64,000 bases of DNA from Oryzias latipes (taxonomy: Eukaryota; Chordata; Actinopteri; Beloniformes; Adrianichthyidae), in contig NC_019873.2 in NCBI RefSeq assembly GCF_002234675.1, positions 12,722,235 through 12,786,234 on the forward strand, in the 5' to 3' direction. The notes under the pieces were generated by a model. That model was not told the origin of the DNA. It made no database searches and was given only the letters and a program-made list of their open reading frames with translations. The position numbers and the translations under genes are program-made. Positions 34,690-50,462 of the stretch are shown here, piece after piece; the stretch's first letter is position 1, and each line of letters opens with the position of its first letter.

Positions 34690-36900
34690 AACACACTTTG
34701 GTCAGTCATAAACTCTGGATTCCCTTCTATAACTTTTTTGTTTGCAGTTAAAGTAAAAGCTCAGTTTTCACAGACAAACATAATGTTTTTAATCTTTAGA
34801 AGACATTTAACAACAGTGAACTTTTAACAATAAACAGGGAAAGTGTTGGTCTGAAATTTTCTTGTGTGTTAATCTTTTTTTTATAATTGGAAAAAAATAT
34901 TAAGAGACTGCACTTTCTGACAGAAACCTTAATCTATAAAATGAAAAAGAAATTCGCAAAAACTGGAAAAAGAGAGGAAAAACTAAGGGAAAAGTGTGGC
35001 AACAGGTGACCTGACAGAAGTGATCCGAGATTCAGACACTTCAATTCGCTGAAGGTAATTTCTATAGGAAACCAGGTGAGGTGGTTCTGGGGGCAATACA
35101 CAAACCAAAGAAAACATCAAACTAAACTGAAGAAACAACAAAAAGGACACAATCCTCACAGTTGTAAAATAATATTTGGATGTAAAAGTCGTTTTGGAAA
35201 AAATGTTAAACCATTTCAATTTTAAGCATAAAATCTCTTCGTAAATTTTAAGTGAAAATAAAAAATAACGTGTTCAAAATCAAATCTGTTTGGTAAAAGA
35301 AAAATGGTAATGAAGGTGAAAAACTTCAGTTTCATCAGTCAGACTCCTCTTTGACAACAGGCTGACCTGATCGGTCCTGAGGGGCCCAGGCCCCCTCCCA
35401 GGGGAGCTCCAGCCCCTCCTCTCATCAGGCAGGTCAACCCCTCCATCCTGAAACAATCAGTGAAACCGCTGAGTCCTCGGGAACAGAAGGAGGAACATCA
35501 GCGCAGCCAGCCACAAGCTGCCGCCGTGTGAATTTTAATATACATTTATAAACATCAAAATACAAAAAAATATTTATAAAAAACTGACATGTAAATATCA
35601 AAACTTTAATTTAAAAACGAAAATAAAATCATTATAGACCTATACAACTATAAAGGTATTAAAAAGGTCAACAAGGGGGAAAAAATGGGAAAAAATTGTT
35701 GAAAAATATCAACTATTGATGAAATCATTGATAAATATTTCTAAAGCAGACAATAATATGTAATGAAGTGAAAATCATATGTAATAAAATGAAACATTTA
35801 AGAATAATTTTTAATAAAAGGCTATTCAAAATATTGTATTGACATCAATAAAGACACATAAAGAAGCAAAAGTAAAAAATAACATTCTTTTATTTTGTAA
35901 AAGCCACAGACAAAAGTGATGAATAGCAGATGAGTGACTGGCATGCTTCCACCACCACAGCTAACCATCAACAATGCAAAACCCGAATCACTGCAAAGGA
36001 AAAAGAAAAAAATGCAAAAAGATATTTTATATTTGTTATATTTGAAAATCAATAAAAATATTGATTTGCCAAAAATATTCTTAAAAATGACACTAAAATA
36101 GAAAAAAAAAATGACCAGAAAAAGTAAAACAAAAACTTCTTCACTTAACTCTGAAGCTTTAAACTGGAGATGTCAACATATTTCATTTGATGTATCAAAT
36201 TATCTGCTTTCTGATTATAGAGTAGAGTCAATATTTCATTTTTCTCCATTGACAAAACGAATGAAAAAGCCAAACTATTTTGTGCTGTCGCCGATTTTAG
36301 TGACCCTCTGGAAAATAGAGGGAAAAAAATTCATATTTGCTTCTTAGAACACTTTAAAAAAAATGAACAAACAGGTGATCGTGAAAAGAAGACCCAATAA
36401 TGAGATCATCAAAAAGAACAGAACGAAACAGCGAAAAGAGAAAATCTTCATCCACCCTCCATCACCCCCTCCTCCCAAATGGAAATCAGCTGCTTGTTTC
36501 TCAGAGGACAGGAAGCTGTTCGCGCTCAAATTAGGGCCAAATTGTGGTTTAATCCCTGCAGATTGACTGCACTCTGTGCTCGTGCGCGTGTGTCAGAGAG
36601 AGTAAACCGGTAAAAAAAATGGTCAACTGGTTAAAAAAAAGCAATTAGTTTTCAGAAATCTGCTTATCAGAGATAATTACAGCAAATTTAAAGAATCTGG
36701 GTTTTTTTTTTGTCTGAAGAGGAAGACATTTCTCATCCTCATCATCTTTGAACTGGAACTAAGGATCAAAACACGTATATCAGTTATGGAAAAATCCATC
36801 CCATAATTTAGATGTGGTGAGGCCAGGATCAGCCAACCTGTCGCGTTGAACCGCTTGAGTCCTTGGTGATCTGATGGACTCCTTTATTTAATCAAACTTG
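34690..36900. other. AT-rich intergenic DNA upstream of vsx1
   Basis: Very AT-rich between 34740 and 36700, with many A or T runs; all open frames are chance. Around 35340-35525 a GC-richer island interrupts it with no coding signal. Confidence 0.45.
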
Positions 36901-36939
36901 ACGCCTCGCTCGCGCACACTTTCATGCCCCCCCCCCCCC

Positions 36940-37260
36940 CATCCAAAAATCATTTAAGCCTTTCTGCTAATAGGCGCGTGCCTGTGTTTGTTTCTGCGCC
37001 CGTGACACCCATGATGATTGGTGGAGATCAAAGATAAGCAGCAGAAATCACAGCCCCCCCGACCCAAAATCCAGATCGGATTGAAGGGAAATTGGTGGCA
37101 ATTAATCCTCTGGGATTGAAGGAGAAAGGCGGGAGAGGGTCACCCCCCCCCCTCCTCCCGCAGGGATTGGCTGCCGCTGTGATCCCTCGGGGTCTGGCCG
37201 CATAAATGGACCCGCCGCCCGGCCGGTCCCGCTCTGAGTTCGCTTTGCCTCCTCAGGAAC
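36940..37260 (+). promoter_or_regulatory. vsx1 proximal promoter
   Basis: Upstream of the vsx1 ATG are inverted CCAAT boxes (ATTGG at about 37017 and 37166-37170), a composite AATTAATCC (TAATCC at 37103-37108) that could bind OTX/CRX or VSX-type homeodomains, and a TATA-like CATAAATGG at 37201-37209. That placement predicts a start of transcription near 37230 and a 5' UTR of about 30 nt. Motifs are seen directly; function is inferred. Confidence 0.5.
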
Positions 37261-40077
<2,817 letters not shown>

Positions 40078-40614
40078 AGCTGCGAGGAGCCTGATGTGGT
40101 CTGCTGAGAAAATTTAGGACTTCCTCTGCATGAAACACATGGATTCGATTGGCTCTTCTTTCAGGAAGATAAGACAATAAACAAAAAAGACATTACATCA
40201 CTTGTTGCTATGCAAACTTCTGACCAGAAAACTGTTTATGTAAAGTATGTGTGTATTTATTGTTTATTTAAATTATAAAGGAAAGACAGACAACTGAGAT
40301 CAGCTAAGTGCTGCTGTCATCGCCAGCAGATCAGTGAGAAGAGAGCTGGCCCTTTGGAGGCGGTCTTTAGAGATACAAAGATCGTGATAAAAGACTGAGA
40401 GAGAGATCTCTGCCCCCATGATCGGAAGCTCTGACTGCAAGAGTGAGAGCAGTGGTCCGGCGAAAGTCTGTGTTGAGTGTCGTTTTGTTCCGAGTTTGTT
40501 TGCTATCTATATTTTCTTTGCTGTTTGTTTACAGTTTATAGATGAATGTAAAATGTAAGAAACCCTGTTTATAATTCTCTAATAACTATCATGTGGATGT
40601 ACAGTAAAGACACA

Positions 40615-40620
40615 AATAAA
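40615..40620 (+). terminator. Polyadenylation signal of vsx1
   Basis: AATAAA about 540 nt downstream of the vsx1 stop, the first canonical signal that is followed by AT-rich then T-rich sequence. Confidence 0.55.
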
Positions 40621-40844
40621 AAGAAAGTATTTTTGCAGTTAAGTCTTTTCCTGCTGCTGCAACTGCTGGTTGCTGGAGACACACCCACCTCCATCAACAG
40701 AGGTGGAGTCTGTTGCTGTTAGTTTATTTGGATCGGGACAAAATGTCAAGGTGGGGTCAGGCAGATTTCTCCACCCTTAAGGTGGAGGAGTATCTTTTCC
40801 TGCTAAATTCTACCTTCAGTTTGATTGGTCAAACATCACAAGCC

Positions 40845-41898
40845 TTAAGCTACATTCACACCGCCCGCAGAGATGCATGTTGAAACAACAACTTGGGCGG
40901 TTTTGGGTTCAAAATTCTGGCGTTCGTTCTTCGCTATGCAGGTTTTAAGGTCTAGTTTTGAGCTCTACGTACAAAATGCGCAGCCATTGAATGTACGTTA
41001 ATTGTTATGACGTGATATTTATGCCACAACATTGCATACAAAACTTTCTAAGTTGCAGATGAAAATATTGATGTGAAAATATCAAATAGGCTGCTTGATG
41101 TGTCACACTAAACTGAAACTTATGAACACAAAATCAAAGATAGGGAGAAAGCGAGATTAGACCAATGCATGCATAAACATTTGTTTTGCAAATGCAAAAT
41201 TATTTTTTGAAAGCAAAAAAAAGGGGTTTTCAAAAAAAAAACTGAAAGCAAAAACAAATACTGAATACTTTCATTTGGAACTTGGAACATTTTATTTGCA
41301 ACGTGGTGGCATAAATACCACTTCATAAGTTCTTCTTCCACTTTCGGCTTCTCCCATCAGGGGTCGCCACAGCGAACAAGTCGCATGGTAAATTTGGCAA
41401 TGTTTTACACCGGATGCCCTTCCTGACGCAACCTTCTCTGGCCGGGCTTGGAGCCGGCAGAGGTAGGGAGGGGAACAGGGAGCAGCCTGGAGTCGAGCCC
41501 GGGTTTCACGGACGGAAGGCGCCGCAAACCAGCACGAGCTAAACTGGCCCCCAAATACCACTTCATAAGTTAAACTAGTTAAATTTTGACCAAACAGGGA
41601 CTCAGATTTCGTGATGACATCTGGATGGCGTCTTTTTGAATTCACGGAAATGCCAACAGTTTAAAAACTGATCATGGAGTAGGAATTAATAAATGCGGTT
41701 TTTGCCTGGCCAAAATTACAACAACAAATCCTTCTTTCAGAATGCAGCTGTGAAAGAAAAATACATAGCATAATACGGTACGGCGCAAGAGTTTTAAACG
41801 TGGAATCTCAAAACCAGCATGAACATGCATTTATGAAGACTTTTCAGTAGAAGTGGTCGCTTTAACACGTCTTTCCGAACCCAGTGTGAACGTAGCTA
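40845..41898. mobile_element. MITE family 3 (TACATTCACAC ends), host of a nested SINE
   Basis: The left end TTAAGCTACATTCACACCGC and right end CCAGTGTGAACGTAGCTA form imperfect inverted repeats; the left terminus is shared with 18512. The interior is noncoding. A SINE with a 19-bp target duplication sits inside at 41332-41552. Superfamily not assigned. Confidence 0.65.
41332..41552 (-). mobile_element. SINE with RTE-like tail and perfect 19-bp target duplication
   Basis: A 221-bp insert flanked by AAATACCACTTCATAAGTT at 41313-41331 and again at 41553-41571, identical in all 19 bases. Read on the minus strand it starts with a tRNA-like head (A-box-like TTAGCTCGTGCTGGTTTG, B-box-like GGGCTCGACTCC). 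It passes into 'GTCAGGAAGGGCATCCGG' and 'GCTGTGGCGACCCCTGATGG', the 3' module I know from fish RTE LINEs, and ends in short GAA repeats. The long perfect duplication marks target-primed integration that is young compared with its host MITE. Confidence 0.88.
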
Positions 41899-44480
41899 GA
41901 GAGTGGTGGCAGAGAGGGAATGTTTGGTGGATTACCTCCATAACAGAGGATCCTAGTTTGATGCAGAGTCATATAAGCAGTCTCAGGTTATTGTCAAATC
42001 CGGCTACAGAGCTAGAATGAGATATTTTGTGCTCATTTAATCAGCTATATTGCAACATTGCTGCCTATTATTTAGAGCTGCAACAGCAGTTAATGGAATC
42101 GGTTTGGAACATTACACATTTCTGTGAGGATTGAACCAGAAGGAAAATTTTACAATGGAACATAAACTTAAAGTCACATCATAAAATAACCTGTACATTC
42201 ATTTGCATCAATGTGGATGCACTTGAAGCCAGTTGCTTGTTTAAAGAAAGTCCCTCTCCTTGGTCAGTTTATACTTCTTTTCATTTTTTCACATCTCTAA
42301 ATATTGGGATATTAGTTTATTTGCCAGTGGTTGGCCCAGAGACTTGTCTAAATAAAAGTAATAGACTGTTATTAATGTACATTTGATCCAAAATAACCCC
42401 CTCCAGTCTGGCATTCCGTTTGGACCATGTCTGCATTTGTTTTTTCTTTGATCGGAAGACTAAGCTACTTTATTATTAGTTATTAGCTATTCATACCTTA
42501 CATTGATGAGGCTAGATAGAAAGCGGGTCATTGTATCTTTATTTATTTACTTGTCTTTTGATTTCCTTCTGCATCTCAATGGACAATCAGGAAAATCTCT
42601 ACAGTGTAAACAAGTGCAAAGCAAAAATGATAACATTTAAAGCTTTAAAAAGGTGTGTTTATTAGTAATCTAAAAGAGTTGCAACTGGTTAAAAAGATAA
42701 ACACAACAATTAAACATCCCAACTAAAAAGTCCATCCAATCCTTGAACCGCTTCTTGAGTGTCTGTCATTAAAATCCAGTCGTGGAGGAGGAAACAAGGT
42801 TGTGATGGCAACAGGATGATCTATAGACAGTGGCCATACGAACACACAAATCAGGAGAAGAGCTAACTTTCCTTTACTTGCTGTTAAAGCCTCAGTCACA
42901 GGTGCCCTTACGGGTGGATACGGACTGTGTGCCGACAAAATGTGCAGCCTGACTAATAGAAAAGACGAAATGGGACAATCACAGTGTATAGTTTGTATGG
43001 AAATCCCATGGGCATTCCCAAATTACGTGTAAACTCTTTGCACGCAGCATTTTCGTGTGGTCAGTAAGGAACCTGTACACCTAACTAATGATTCTGGGGG
43101 CACTGTATGTGACAGCTGATGGTAGATTCTCCTCCTGTGACACCGACATGACAACCAAACAAAAACATCACAGACAAACAAGCTCAGAAATGATCCTTTA
43201 ATCCAGTTGATCAGCATCCATTAGTCTAACTTTAATCTGAAACACATATCTGCATAAAGTATCTGTTTATCAGCAAAAACAAGAAACATGTTTTTGATTC
43301 TCTACAGACACAGCATGACCTGTTCCTCTGATAATACCAAGAACAGTTACCTCTAAGACACATAACCTTAGTGTGCATGAGAACACACAACTTGCAATCA
43401 ACCAAACTCCACAGTTCTACGATGGAATTATGTTCTGTAGTGAGAAAAAGATGCAAGGTCTTTTTTAGGAGGTAAAGTTAGTTGGGACTCTGCGGGTTCC
43501 TCACAGCAGAACCGGGCCAACTGTCTTTCAAAGAGCTCAGAAACTCTTCTTCAAAGATGCCCAGTAACAAAGACAACAGAAACACACTAATAGATGTTGT
43601 GTTGTTCCGTTTCAGGGTATTGAAGCTGTCTCAAGACTGTGTTGTTCAAACCTCTAAGGACTTCTGAATGAAAACTTACTTTGAACTACAAAAGCAACTG
43701 CTTCTTTTGCTGTGCGCGTGAGATGTGCATGTGAAAAACCCACCAGTGCAGGTGCTGCATACGAAGGTGTGGCACCGTAACAGGGTATGTAGATGTTCTG
43801 CAGGCTGGAGCTGCTGTTTGTCCACAGTACTGTTTTTATCCGCTCCGTTGTTTGGCTCTGTCTCCTCATAATCCAATTATAATCCAATAATCGGCGCCGC
43901 AGATCCCTGTTTTCCTGCGTTTTGTTACAGAGTGATTCTGAGAAGCTTCTGCGTGACAATCCACTGGATCTTCAGGCTTAAGCCCACTTTAGGATTAGTG
44001 TTGAATCAAAACACAAATTGAGTCAGTTTCCATCAGGATCAGAAGCTGTGCCGAGGTGAGGAAGCACATGTGACCCCATGATGAAGAAGAGGATGAATAA
44101 GAAAACCCATGCTTCACTGACCTGACTCCCTTTCTTCAGGAGCTTCTGGTATTTATACTGTGGCAAGTAAGACTTCAGAGTCAGATGTTTGAAGATGATG
44201 AGGTCTTTCTGCCTCTTACATGACCTCTAGCTCTCTGTGAATGCACGGAAATAGGCAACTCCAAGGTGGACAAAGGTGGAGTTTAGGAATGGGCCCCTCT
44301 CCCTCTGTAAAGAGCTTTATTATCTGATCTGCTGTCAGGGATGAAGAATGGATCTATAGCGGGACCACTCCATCTGCAGAGATGGCGACTTTGTTCTGGT
44401 CTGTTGTGCTCCACAGAGATTTGAGTCTGAAAAAAAAGATTTTAGGTTTTTGGTCCCACCATCCCCAACCCCCCCACCTC
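41899..44480. other. Intergenic downstream of vsx1
   Basis: No known gene. A minus-strand open frame at 43959-43654 (101 aa) has a donor-like end but no recognised domain. At 43869-43885 two TAATCC sites flank an AATTAT core, noted as a possible homeodomain target. Everything else looks unique and noncoding. Confidence 0.4.
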
Positions 44481-44574
44481 TGATCATGACCTGTAGGTGT
44501 TAACAAGCACTTTGTTGACACCTATGGTCGTTGCTCTGTTTCTATTCTTGTTCACAGTCTGTTCACTTCTCATA

Positions 44575-44995
44575 GAAACCCTCAATAAACTCCAGCTGGT
44601 CCAGAACTCAGCTGTCTGCATCATCTCCAGAACCTCATCCTTTATATCACCCCTTTTCCCCAGCAGCTGTGCTGGCATCAGAATCCAAATCAAACTTTTC
44701 CTGTTTATCTTTAAGGCCATCATGGCTTGGCCCTCCTTACCTTTCCGACCTTCCGCATATCAGAATCTTGTTCTTTCGGGTCCTCTTCTTCTGTTCAGCG
44801 CTCTCAACCTTCAAATCCAAGCTCAGAACTCATCTGTTTAAATCTGGCTTTTCCATCTGACTTCACTCTTCATTCCTCCGTCAGTGGATTTTATTGTGCT
44901 TTTAATGTATATTTTAGTGATTTTTTTTGGGTTGCTTTTAACTATGTATTGTGCTCTAAAGTTTTCATTAAGGCGCCTTCTAATAAAATTGATTA
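44575..44995 (+). mobile_element. L2-like LINE 3' fragment
   Basis: The frame opens with LNKLQLVQNSAVCIISRTSS, then a shifted frame gives FRIKLFLFIFKAIM-type residues and ends with STFKSKLRTHLFKSGF. These are the conserved C-terminal reverse transcriptase-ORF landmarks of L2-clade elements. It is 5'-truncated and frameshifted. Confidence 0.75.
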
Positions 44996-44999
44996 TTGT

Positions 45000-46370
45000 T
45001 ACTAGTAATTAATATTTGTGTTATATATAATTAGTTGGATTACAACTTTTTACAAGAAAACTGGAAAGAACAACTACTTCCTGTTCATGTCAATCCTAAA
45101 CTATTATCTATATTTTCTCAAACATTTCATAATCAGGACGGTTCAGAAATGGTTGACTCATTTTAAGGTTTAACTCTGAAAAGTTTCTTTGCAATTATTC
45201 TGCAGTTTCAGGAGTTATGGTGGATTCATTCAGATTTCTTACCAACATATATTTAAAAGAGAGCAGAAGGTTTGCACAAACTTAAATTTGAGGGTTATCC
45301 ACCTACAAATATAAGAAATGTCAATGAAAATGTGATTTTATGGTCAAATTCTCTATTCTGAGGTCAGCCTATTGTCTATCAAGAAGGACAATCCTTTAGT
45401 GGACCACACACCTACTGTCCAGCCCTCCTCCAACCCCCTCACTCCTCCTCCAACCCCCTCACTCTAGTTCTGTCTACTCTTTTTCCTGTCCTCTGGTTTT
45501 ATACCTTTTTTTTCAACCTTTAAAATAAATTATACTGTATGTTTCTATTTGAAATCCTGGGTGTGTTGTTTGTTTGCTGCTCTGTAGATGGAGGAGCAGG
45601 AGGATGAAGAGAAGAGCCACCCAAAGCTGTAAATTAGCTGGCTGTTGCTGACAGAGCAGCATCTGCTGCGTTGGTGTTAGAAGCTGTGACATGATGTTGA
45701 CGATGATAATTGTGTAAAAACAGAATCCATAACACTGCCACAGCCCCCCAACCTTCATTGCTGCCAAATTTCTGAGTGCTAATTTCTAAAGCTGCTTAGC
45801 GGCTCAGAGTTGAAGAGTTTGGATGGAAAACAGGACAAAAGCTGATTTCTGAGGAAAGGACTGCTGGGTCCCGGCCAGGCAAAGAGACACCAGTACAAAC
45901 CAGCAGATAGAGAGAGCCTTACCGATGTCGCCTGATTCTGCTTTTTGTCCAAACGCTGCATTTAAGGGATGCGTTAAAGTTCAGTAAAGTAGGGGTTGCA
46001 GCTGTAAGATTCAACGCACAAACACCCACACCTTAGGGGTGTGTGGACATGTAGATGTGTGAGCATGTGTGTTTTGAGCAAATGCATGTGAGTGTGTCAA
46101 TGGGACTCTGTCACTGTGTTTGTGTTTATATGGTCATTGCTCTTAACTAGAAAAAAAGTGGTTGTCCTTCTCCTGGTGGAGGACTCCTCTCCCACATGGA
46201 GGAGTTTAAGGCTATTGTTGTTTAGGAGTGAGGACAGGAAGGAGCATGCATTGAAAGGCATATAGGAGTAGCAGCTCAAGTACTGTGGCCATTGTATCAA
46301 ACTGTTGTAGTAAAGAAGAAGATTAGCCGAAAGAAAAAAGTTTTCAACTTACTGGTTAAGCCATCTTCCA
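45000..46370. other. Intergenic, no feature seen
   Basis: It contains a short tandem duplication 'CTCCTCCAACCCCCTCA' near 45424-45464. No gene was found. Confidence 0.4.
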
Positions 46371-46371
46371 A

Positions 46372-46775
46372 ACCTCAGGTCTGTTCCTGTGCTTTGGGCC
46401 ATGACCGAAACAAGATCCAGGACACAAATAGAGTTTCCTCCCCAGGATGGTTGGATGCTTATAAGACATGATGAGGAACTCGGTCATCAGGGAGCAACTC
46501 AGCCAATGCTCCTTCACATGGAGGGAGGCCAGCTGTCATAGCGTGGTTACTTTTATGCCTCTTGGAAGTCTCCCTGAAAGGAAATTCAGGGCATTTTACA
46601 CAAGAAGGAGGTACCTGAGGAGGACACAGGACACCCTTGAGATAATATGGTTCTCGGCTGACCTGGGAGCACCCTGGGATTCCCCTGGCAGAACTGGAGG
46701 AAGACTCTGTGGAGAAGAAGGTCTGAGCATCTCTGCTTAGACTGCTGCTCAAACGACCCAGTTCTAGATAAGGAT
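46372..46775 (+). mobile_element. Rex3/RTE-like LINE 3' end
   Basis: The segment encodes the end of the LINE ORF and 3' UTR: 'GTGCTTTGGGCCATGACCGA', 'GAACTCGGTCATCAGGGAG', 'GGTTCTCGGCTGACCTGGGA', and the closing 'GTCTGAGCATCTCTGCTTAG' with 'CTGCTGCTC'. It is the same family as 13684-14062 but the opposite strand, and is 5'-truncated. Confidence 0.75.
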
Positions 46776-46789
46776 AAGCTCTTGCTCTG

Positions 46790-47640
46790 ACTTGTCATGT
46801 CAGTGTTCTGTTCAGTTCTCCATGGACGACCCTCTTGCTGGCATCAGAGTAAATGCGGAAGTTGGTGTGCCCTCTGACCTTTTTCAGTCTTCGTGCTTAC
46901 AGATTCTGGATCTCAAATTATTGCTTGGGTTGTTTGGTTCGGATGAGCTGCCTGCTCCGACTACACTGCCTCCCTGTTTCTGCTGTTTTCTTTACTCTGT
47001 TCCCAAAGGCAAGGTTAACCTTCTCAGTAATCCTAAACCTGGATGTTACCACCATTGACTTTGTCTCTATCATCAGAATCCTGTCCACAAGCTAGGCCAC
47101 CTTGGTCTCTCTGTTGATCCTACCTGAGCCTGAAATAAAAATATATTTTTTCAATCAGAACCTGTCTTCTGGGGTCTGCCTCACACTGCTTTACAATTCT
47201 GGGTAGTTTTTCTGTCAGAACTTGATAATTGTCCCCCTTGTTACATTTAAAGAAAACATAATAAATTAGTGTTTTGAATGGGAGTATAATAAATCCTTCA
47301 GAACTTACAAGGTTTTCATAAACCCCTTTCTTATTTTACTTGGGAAGATAACAAGGATTTTAATACAAAACATAAACAGTAAAAATAATAATGACAAACT
47401 GTAAATTAGTAATGGTTAAGAGTAAAAGTACAGGATATTCAAAATGGTCTCAAACCCTCAACACCACTGCCATCTTTTGGTGAAATATAAAATAGCTTTT
47501 CGAATGCATGTATTTCGTGGTCCTGCCAGTCAAAGTTGGGCCACAGTCTTTGTTTTTCGTGAAATGTGTGATAGTCCTTTGTGAAACCTGATTTAGGTCA
47601 GATCTAGATCTCAGTATTAGTTCTACTAGATCTAAGTAAG
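46790..47640. other. Intergenic, possible decayed retroelement
   Basis: 46792-47160 reads as GC-moderate sequence ending in CCTGAGCCTGAAATAAAAAT, which resembles the end of an LTR or LINE, but no family could be assigned. The rest is AT-rich. Confidence 0.3.
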
Positions 47641-47644
47641 TCCT

Positions 47645-48470
47645 GCCTTCGATACTGTTGATCACCTGATTCTTTTAAAAGAATAAAAAGCCTTGGCCTT
47701 TTAGGTACTCTTCTCAGGTCAGTTCCTATCTTGTGGAGAAAAACTTTATGGTAAGATCAGCTTTCATAGCTATGCTGATGACACCCAGCTACATAGCTAT
47801 GTCTTCTGATGAAACAATAGGTATGTTTTAACTGTATTTTCGATGTGAAATATTTGTTTGCAGCCCAATCAGGAAAAAAACCTGAAACTTTAGTAATCGA
47901 TCCTGAAGCCAAGACACAGAAACAGTTTTTGGAACAAACAATAAAAATTCAAGTTGTTCCGAAACAATTAGAAACCTGGGCACTACCTTTGACTCCAAGC
48001 TAACTTTTATGCCTCTTATTAAGCAGGTGATTAAAATAGTTTTTTATCATCTTAGAAATCCTGCTGGGGTTGCCTGACTTCTCTCTTTTGCTGTAATGGA
48101 GATGTTGATGCATGCTTTTATCATCAGTAGAATTGATTATTGTAACGCCCTCCTAGCTGGTCTTTCAAAAATTTTATAATGAACCTTTCGCTTGTTCAAA
48201 ACTCTGCTGTGTGGGTTCTCTCCAAGACCCCTACCCCCACCCCCACCTCACCCCGATTTTAAGATCCCTCTATTGGCTCCCCAAATGCTTCAGGATTGAT
48301 TTGAAGATCTTTCTAATAGTTTTTAAATGTCTTAAGGGTTCTGCGCCTTCTTACCTGTCAGATCATTTAGTAAAATATGAACCCCTTTTTTAAAACAGGG
48401 CACTCTGTTCTGCGTCCTGATTGACTGTTGATCTTGTCAATCTCTTTTAAGCCGTGTTTTCGACACGGCT
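47645..48470 (+). mobile_element. L2-like LINE fragment
   Basis: Reverse transcriptase landmarks occur in order across shifted frames: SYADDTQLHSY (about 47770-47800), VLKQ-type helix LIKQVIKIVFYHLRN (about 48018-48061), AFIISRIDYCNALLAGLSK (about 48115-48171), LVQNSAVWVLSKTP-like sequence (about 48195-48235), and LRSLYWLPKCFRIDLKI with FKCLKGSAPSYLSDHLVKYE (48260-48385). Many frameshifts make it inactive. Confidence 0.8.
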
Positions 48471-48621
48471 TATGCAGCAGATCTTTTTTTTTTCATTCTA
48501 TAGCAATGGACTTATTTTTCAATGATTGTTTTAACTTTGAGTTTAAACAAGAGAGAAACGTGTGAAAATGTTTCATGTCTGTATGACAAAAGTGTCAAAA
48601 GTGTGCAGTGCTACAACCTTA

Positions 48622-49025
48622 AAGACTCACTCCAATGAAAAATGTTTTTTGTGTTTTTTTAACATTTTCTTGTGGCATTTTTCTGATGATGTAGGACACA
48701 TATAAAGCAAATTAAGCTTAACATTGCATTTCTGTATTTAAATTGTTTTGACTCAGGAGCAGACGAACAAACACTATTGGGAAAAACTGTTATGTAAAAG
48801 CTTCAACACCAAGCCATAAGCTCCCTTCTCTGCACCATTCTGTTACATCCACTTGTAGAGAAATAGATCCATGCACATCTTTGTTTTCCTCATCCGAGCT
48901 GTAAGGTAGTGGGACAGAGTGTAAATGAGGGATGATGGGAAGTCGGGACAGGCTTACTCCCCGCCAACACTCCCACCCTCAACTCAGAGGCAAATTTTCG
49001 ATGAACTAGTGCTGCTCTCTGTGGT
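48622..49025 (+). mobile_element. MITE family 1, right-truncated copy
   Basis: The left terminus AAGACTCACTCCAATGAAAA follows a TTA target, then the 'GACTCAGGAGCAGACGAAC' and 'CCATAAGCTCCCTTCTCTGC' blocks. It breaks off after 'GATGAACTAGTGCTGCTCT', so the right end is missing. Confidence 0.8.
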
Positions 49026-49839
49026 AAATTAAATCCAGTTCGATTGGGTCTGTGACTCCAACGAAACTGGAGGTCGTCCTAATTCTCTTTGCTGAAGCTT
49101 TAGCCCTAATTTGACGATTAGCAGCAGAACATCTGCATCTCTGACTGAATTAACATCAAATCCTTCACAATTTACATCCAACACACAACCAAGAAATCTC
49201 CAGGAAAACATGGTGGAAGATCACTGCGTGTGTGACCTAATTCCTCGACAATCACAGGACATGGAGATTGTTGTTAAATTGTGCTCTAACTCCCCACCAG
49301 CTGTTGTGGACTTGTGGCAGCAGACCATAAAAGAAGAAAGAAAAAGTGTTGTCTGAGCACCCCTGGAGGCTGAGGCAGGAAATGCATGCAACATCTCCAA
49401 GAACTCTGAACCAGGGTGGAGTCTTCCCTCTTCTGACCTGCAGATGACTGATCTCATTTGGCATTAAAACCCATTTTAAAACAAAATCTAAGATCTATGG
49501 TGTCATGGTGCAAAGTTCAGAGGTCGATACTAATTTGGAGCTCTTCCAAAAATGTTACCTCCAGTTCTAAGCTGGATGCTTAAGGCCTCCAGAACTCCTA
49601 GTACTGTGTGATAATCTAGATCAAGGGTCAGCAATGTTTGTGGCATTAAGTTCCAGTTTGAAATTTTCTCCGTAACAAGTGTGACCTCACCAACCATAAA
49701 ATGAACTCTAATGCAAAGAAATACAGAAATATATCTAAAATGTTATTTAATTTACAAACGTTATTTCAAATAGCATTTTTAAAACATATTTTGGCATTAA
49801 CTCCAAAAAATGCTTTCATTACAATATTGCACAAGGAAA
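49026..49839. other. Intergenic, no feature seen
   Basis: An open plus-strand frame at 49111-49356 (81 aa) has no recognisable domain. No transposon end could be placed. Confidence 0.35.
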
Positions 49840-50347
49840 ATAGTGTTGAAAAAGTTGAAATAGTGTTGCAACTTTGTTTGTTTGTTCTTGTGGTATTTTT
49901 CTCATGGTGGAGGACATGTAAAAAACGGAACAATTTAAAACAGCATTTCTGAGTATTTCTTCATTAGTATGACTGTAAATCCTGAGCAGACAAAAAAGTG
50001 CCATTGAAAAAACCTCCAGCAGTGACATAGGTGCTAGTCGGTGGGCCACAAGCTCACTGCCCCTCTCCATTCTGATGCATCCACTTGAAGATGAGCAGAT
50101 CCATTTACGTCTTTGTTTTCCTCATCTGAACTTGAATCTGCCTCAAATGTGTACAGCTGGATAGCTCCAATTTTGCTCGCCATTTTTGTTGGTTGGGGTT
50201 GTGAGGGGCTGTAACTACCACAACCGCCAGTCTGCAGAAACTTTGTCACAGAAAACAACATTTTGACTAAAAACAGCATAATCACAATTAAAAGACCACT
50301 GGGAACAGTTTGAAAATAGGTCAAAAGATGATCGAAGTGGGACTTTA
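49840..50347 (+). mobile_element. MITE family 1, copy with intact right end
   Basis: It starts in 'GTTGAAATAGTGTTGCAACT' (left terminus lost), carries 'CCTGAGCAGACAAAAAAGTG' and 'GGTTGTGAGGGGCTGTAACT', and ends CGAAGTGGGACTT at 50347. Confidence 0.8.
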
Positions 50348-50462
50348 CGGCTCTGTGAAATGAAGTTTCATGCTGATCGATGGGAACAGAGTGGCTACAG
50401 GCTCCTACAGGTTAACTGATCTGATGGCAAACTGAACAGCAGTAACCTGATTGAACTCTCTG

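Noticed and set aside
43654-43959. 101-aa minus-strand frame as a gene
   Set aside because: No recognised domain, no partner exons, and a start without supporting context.
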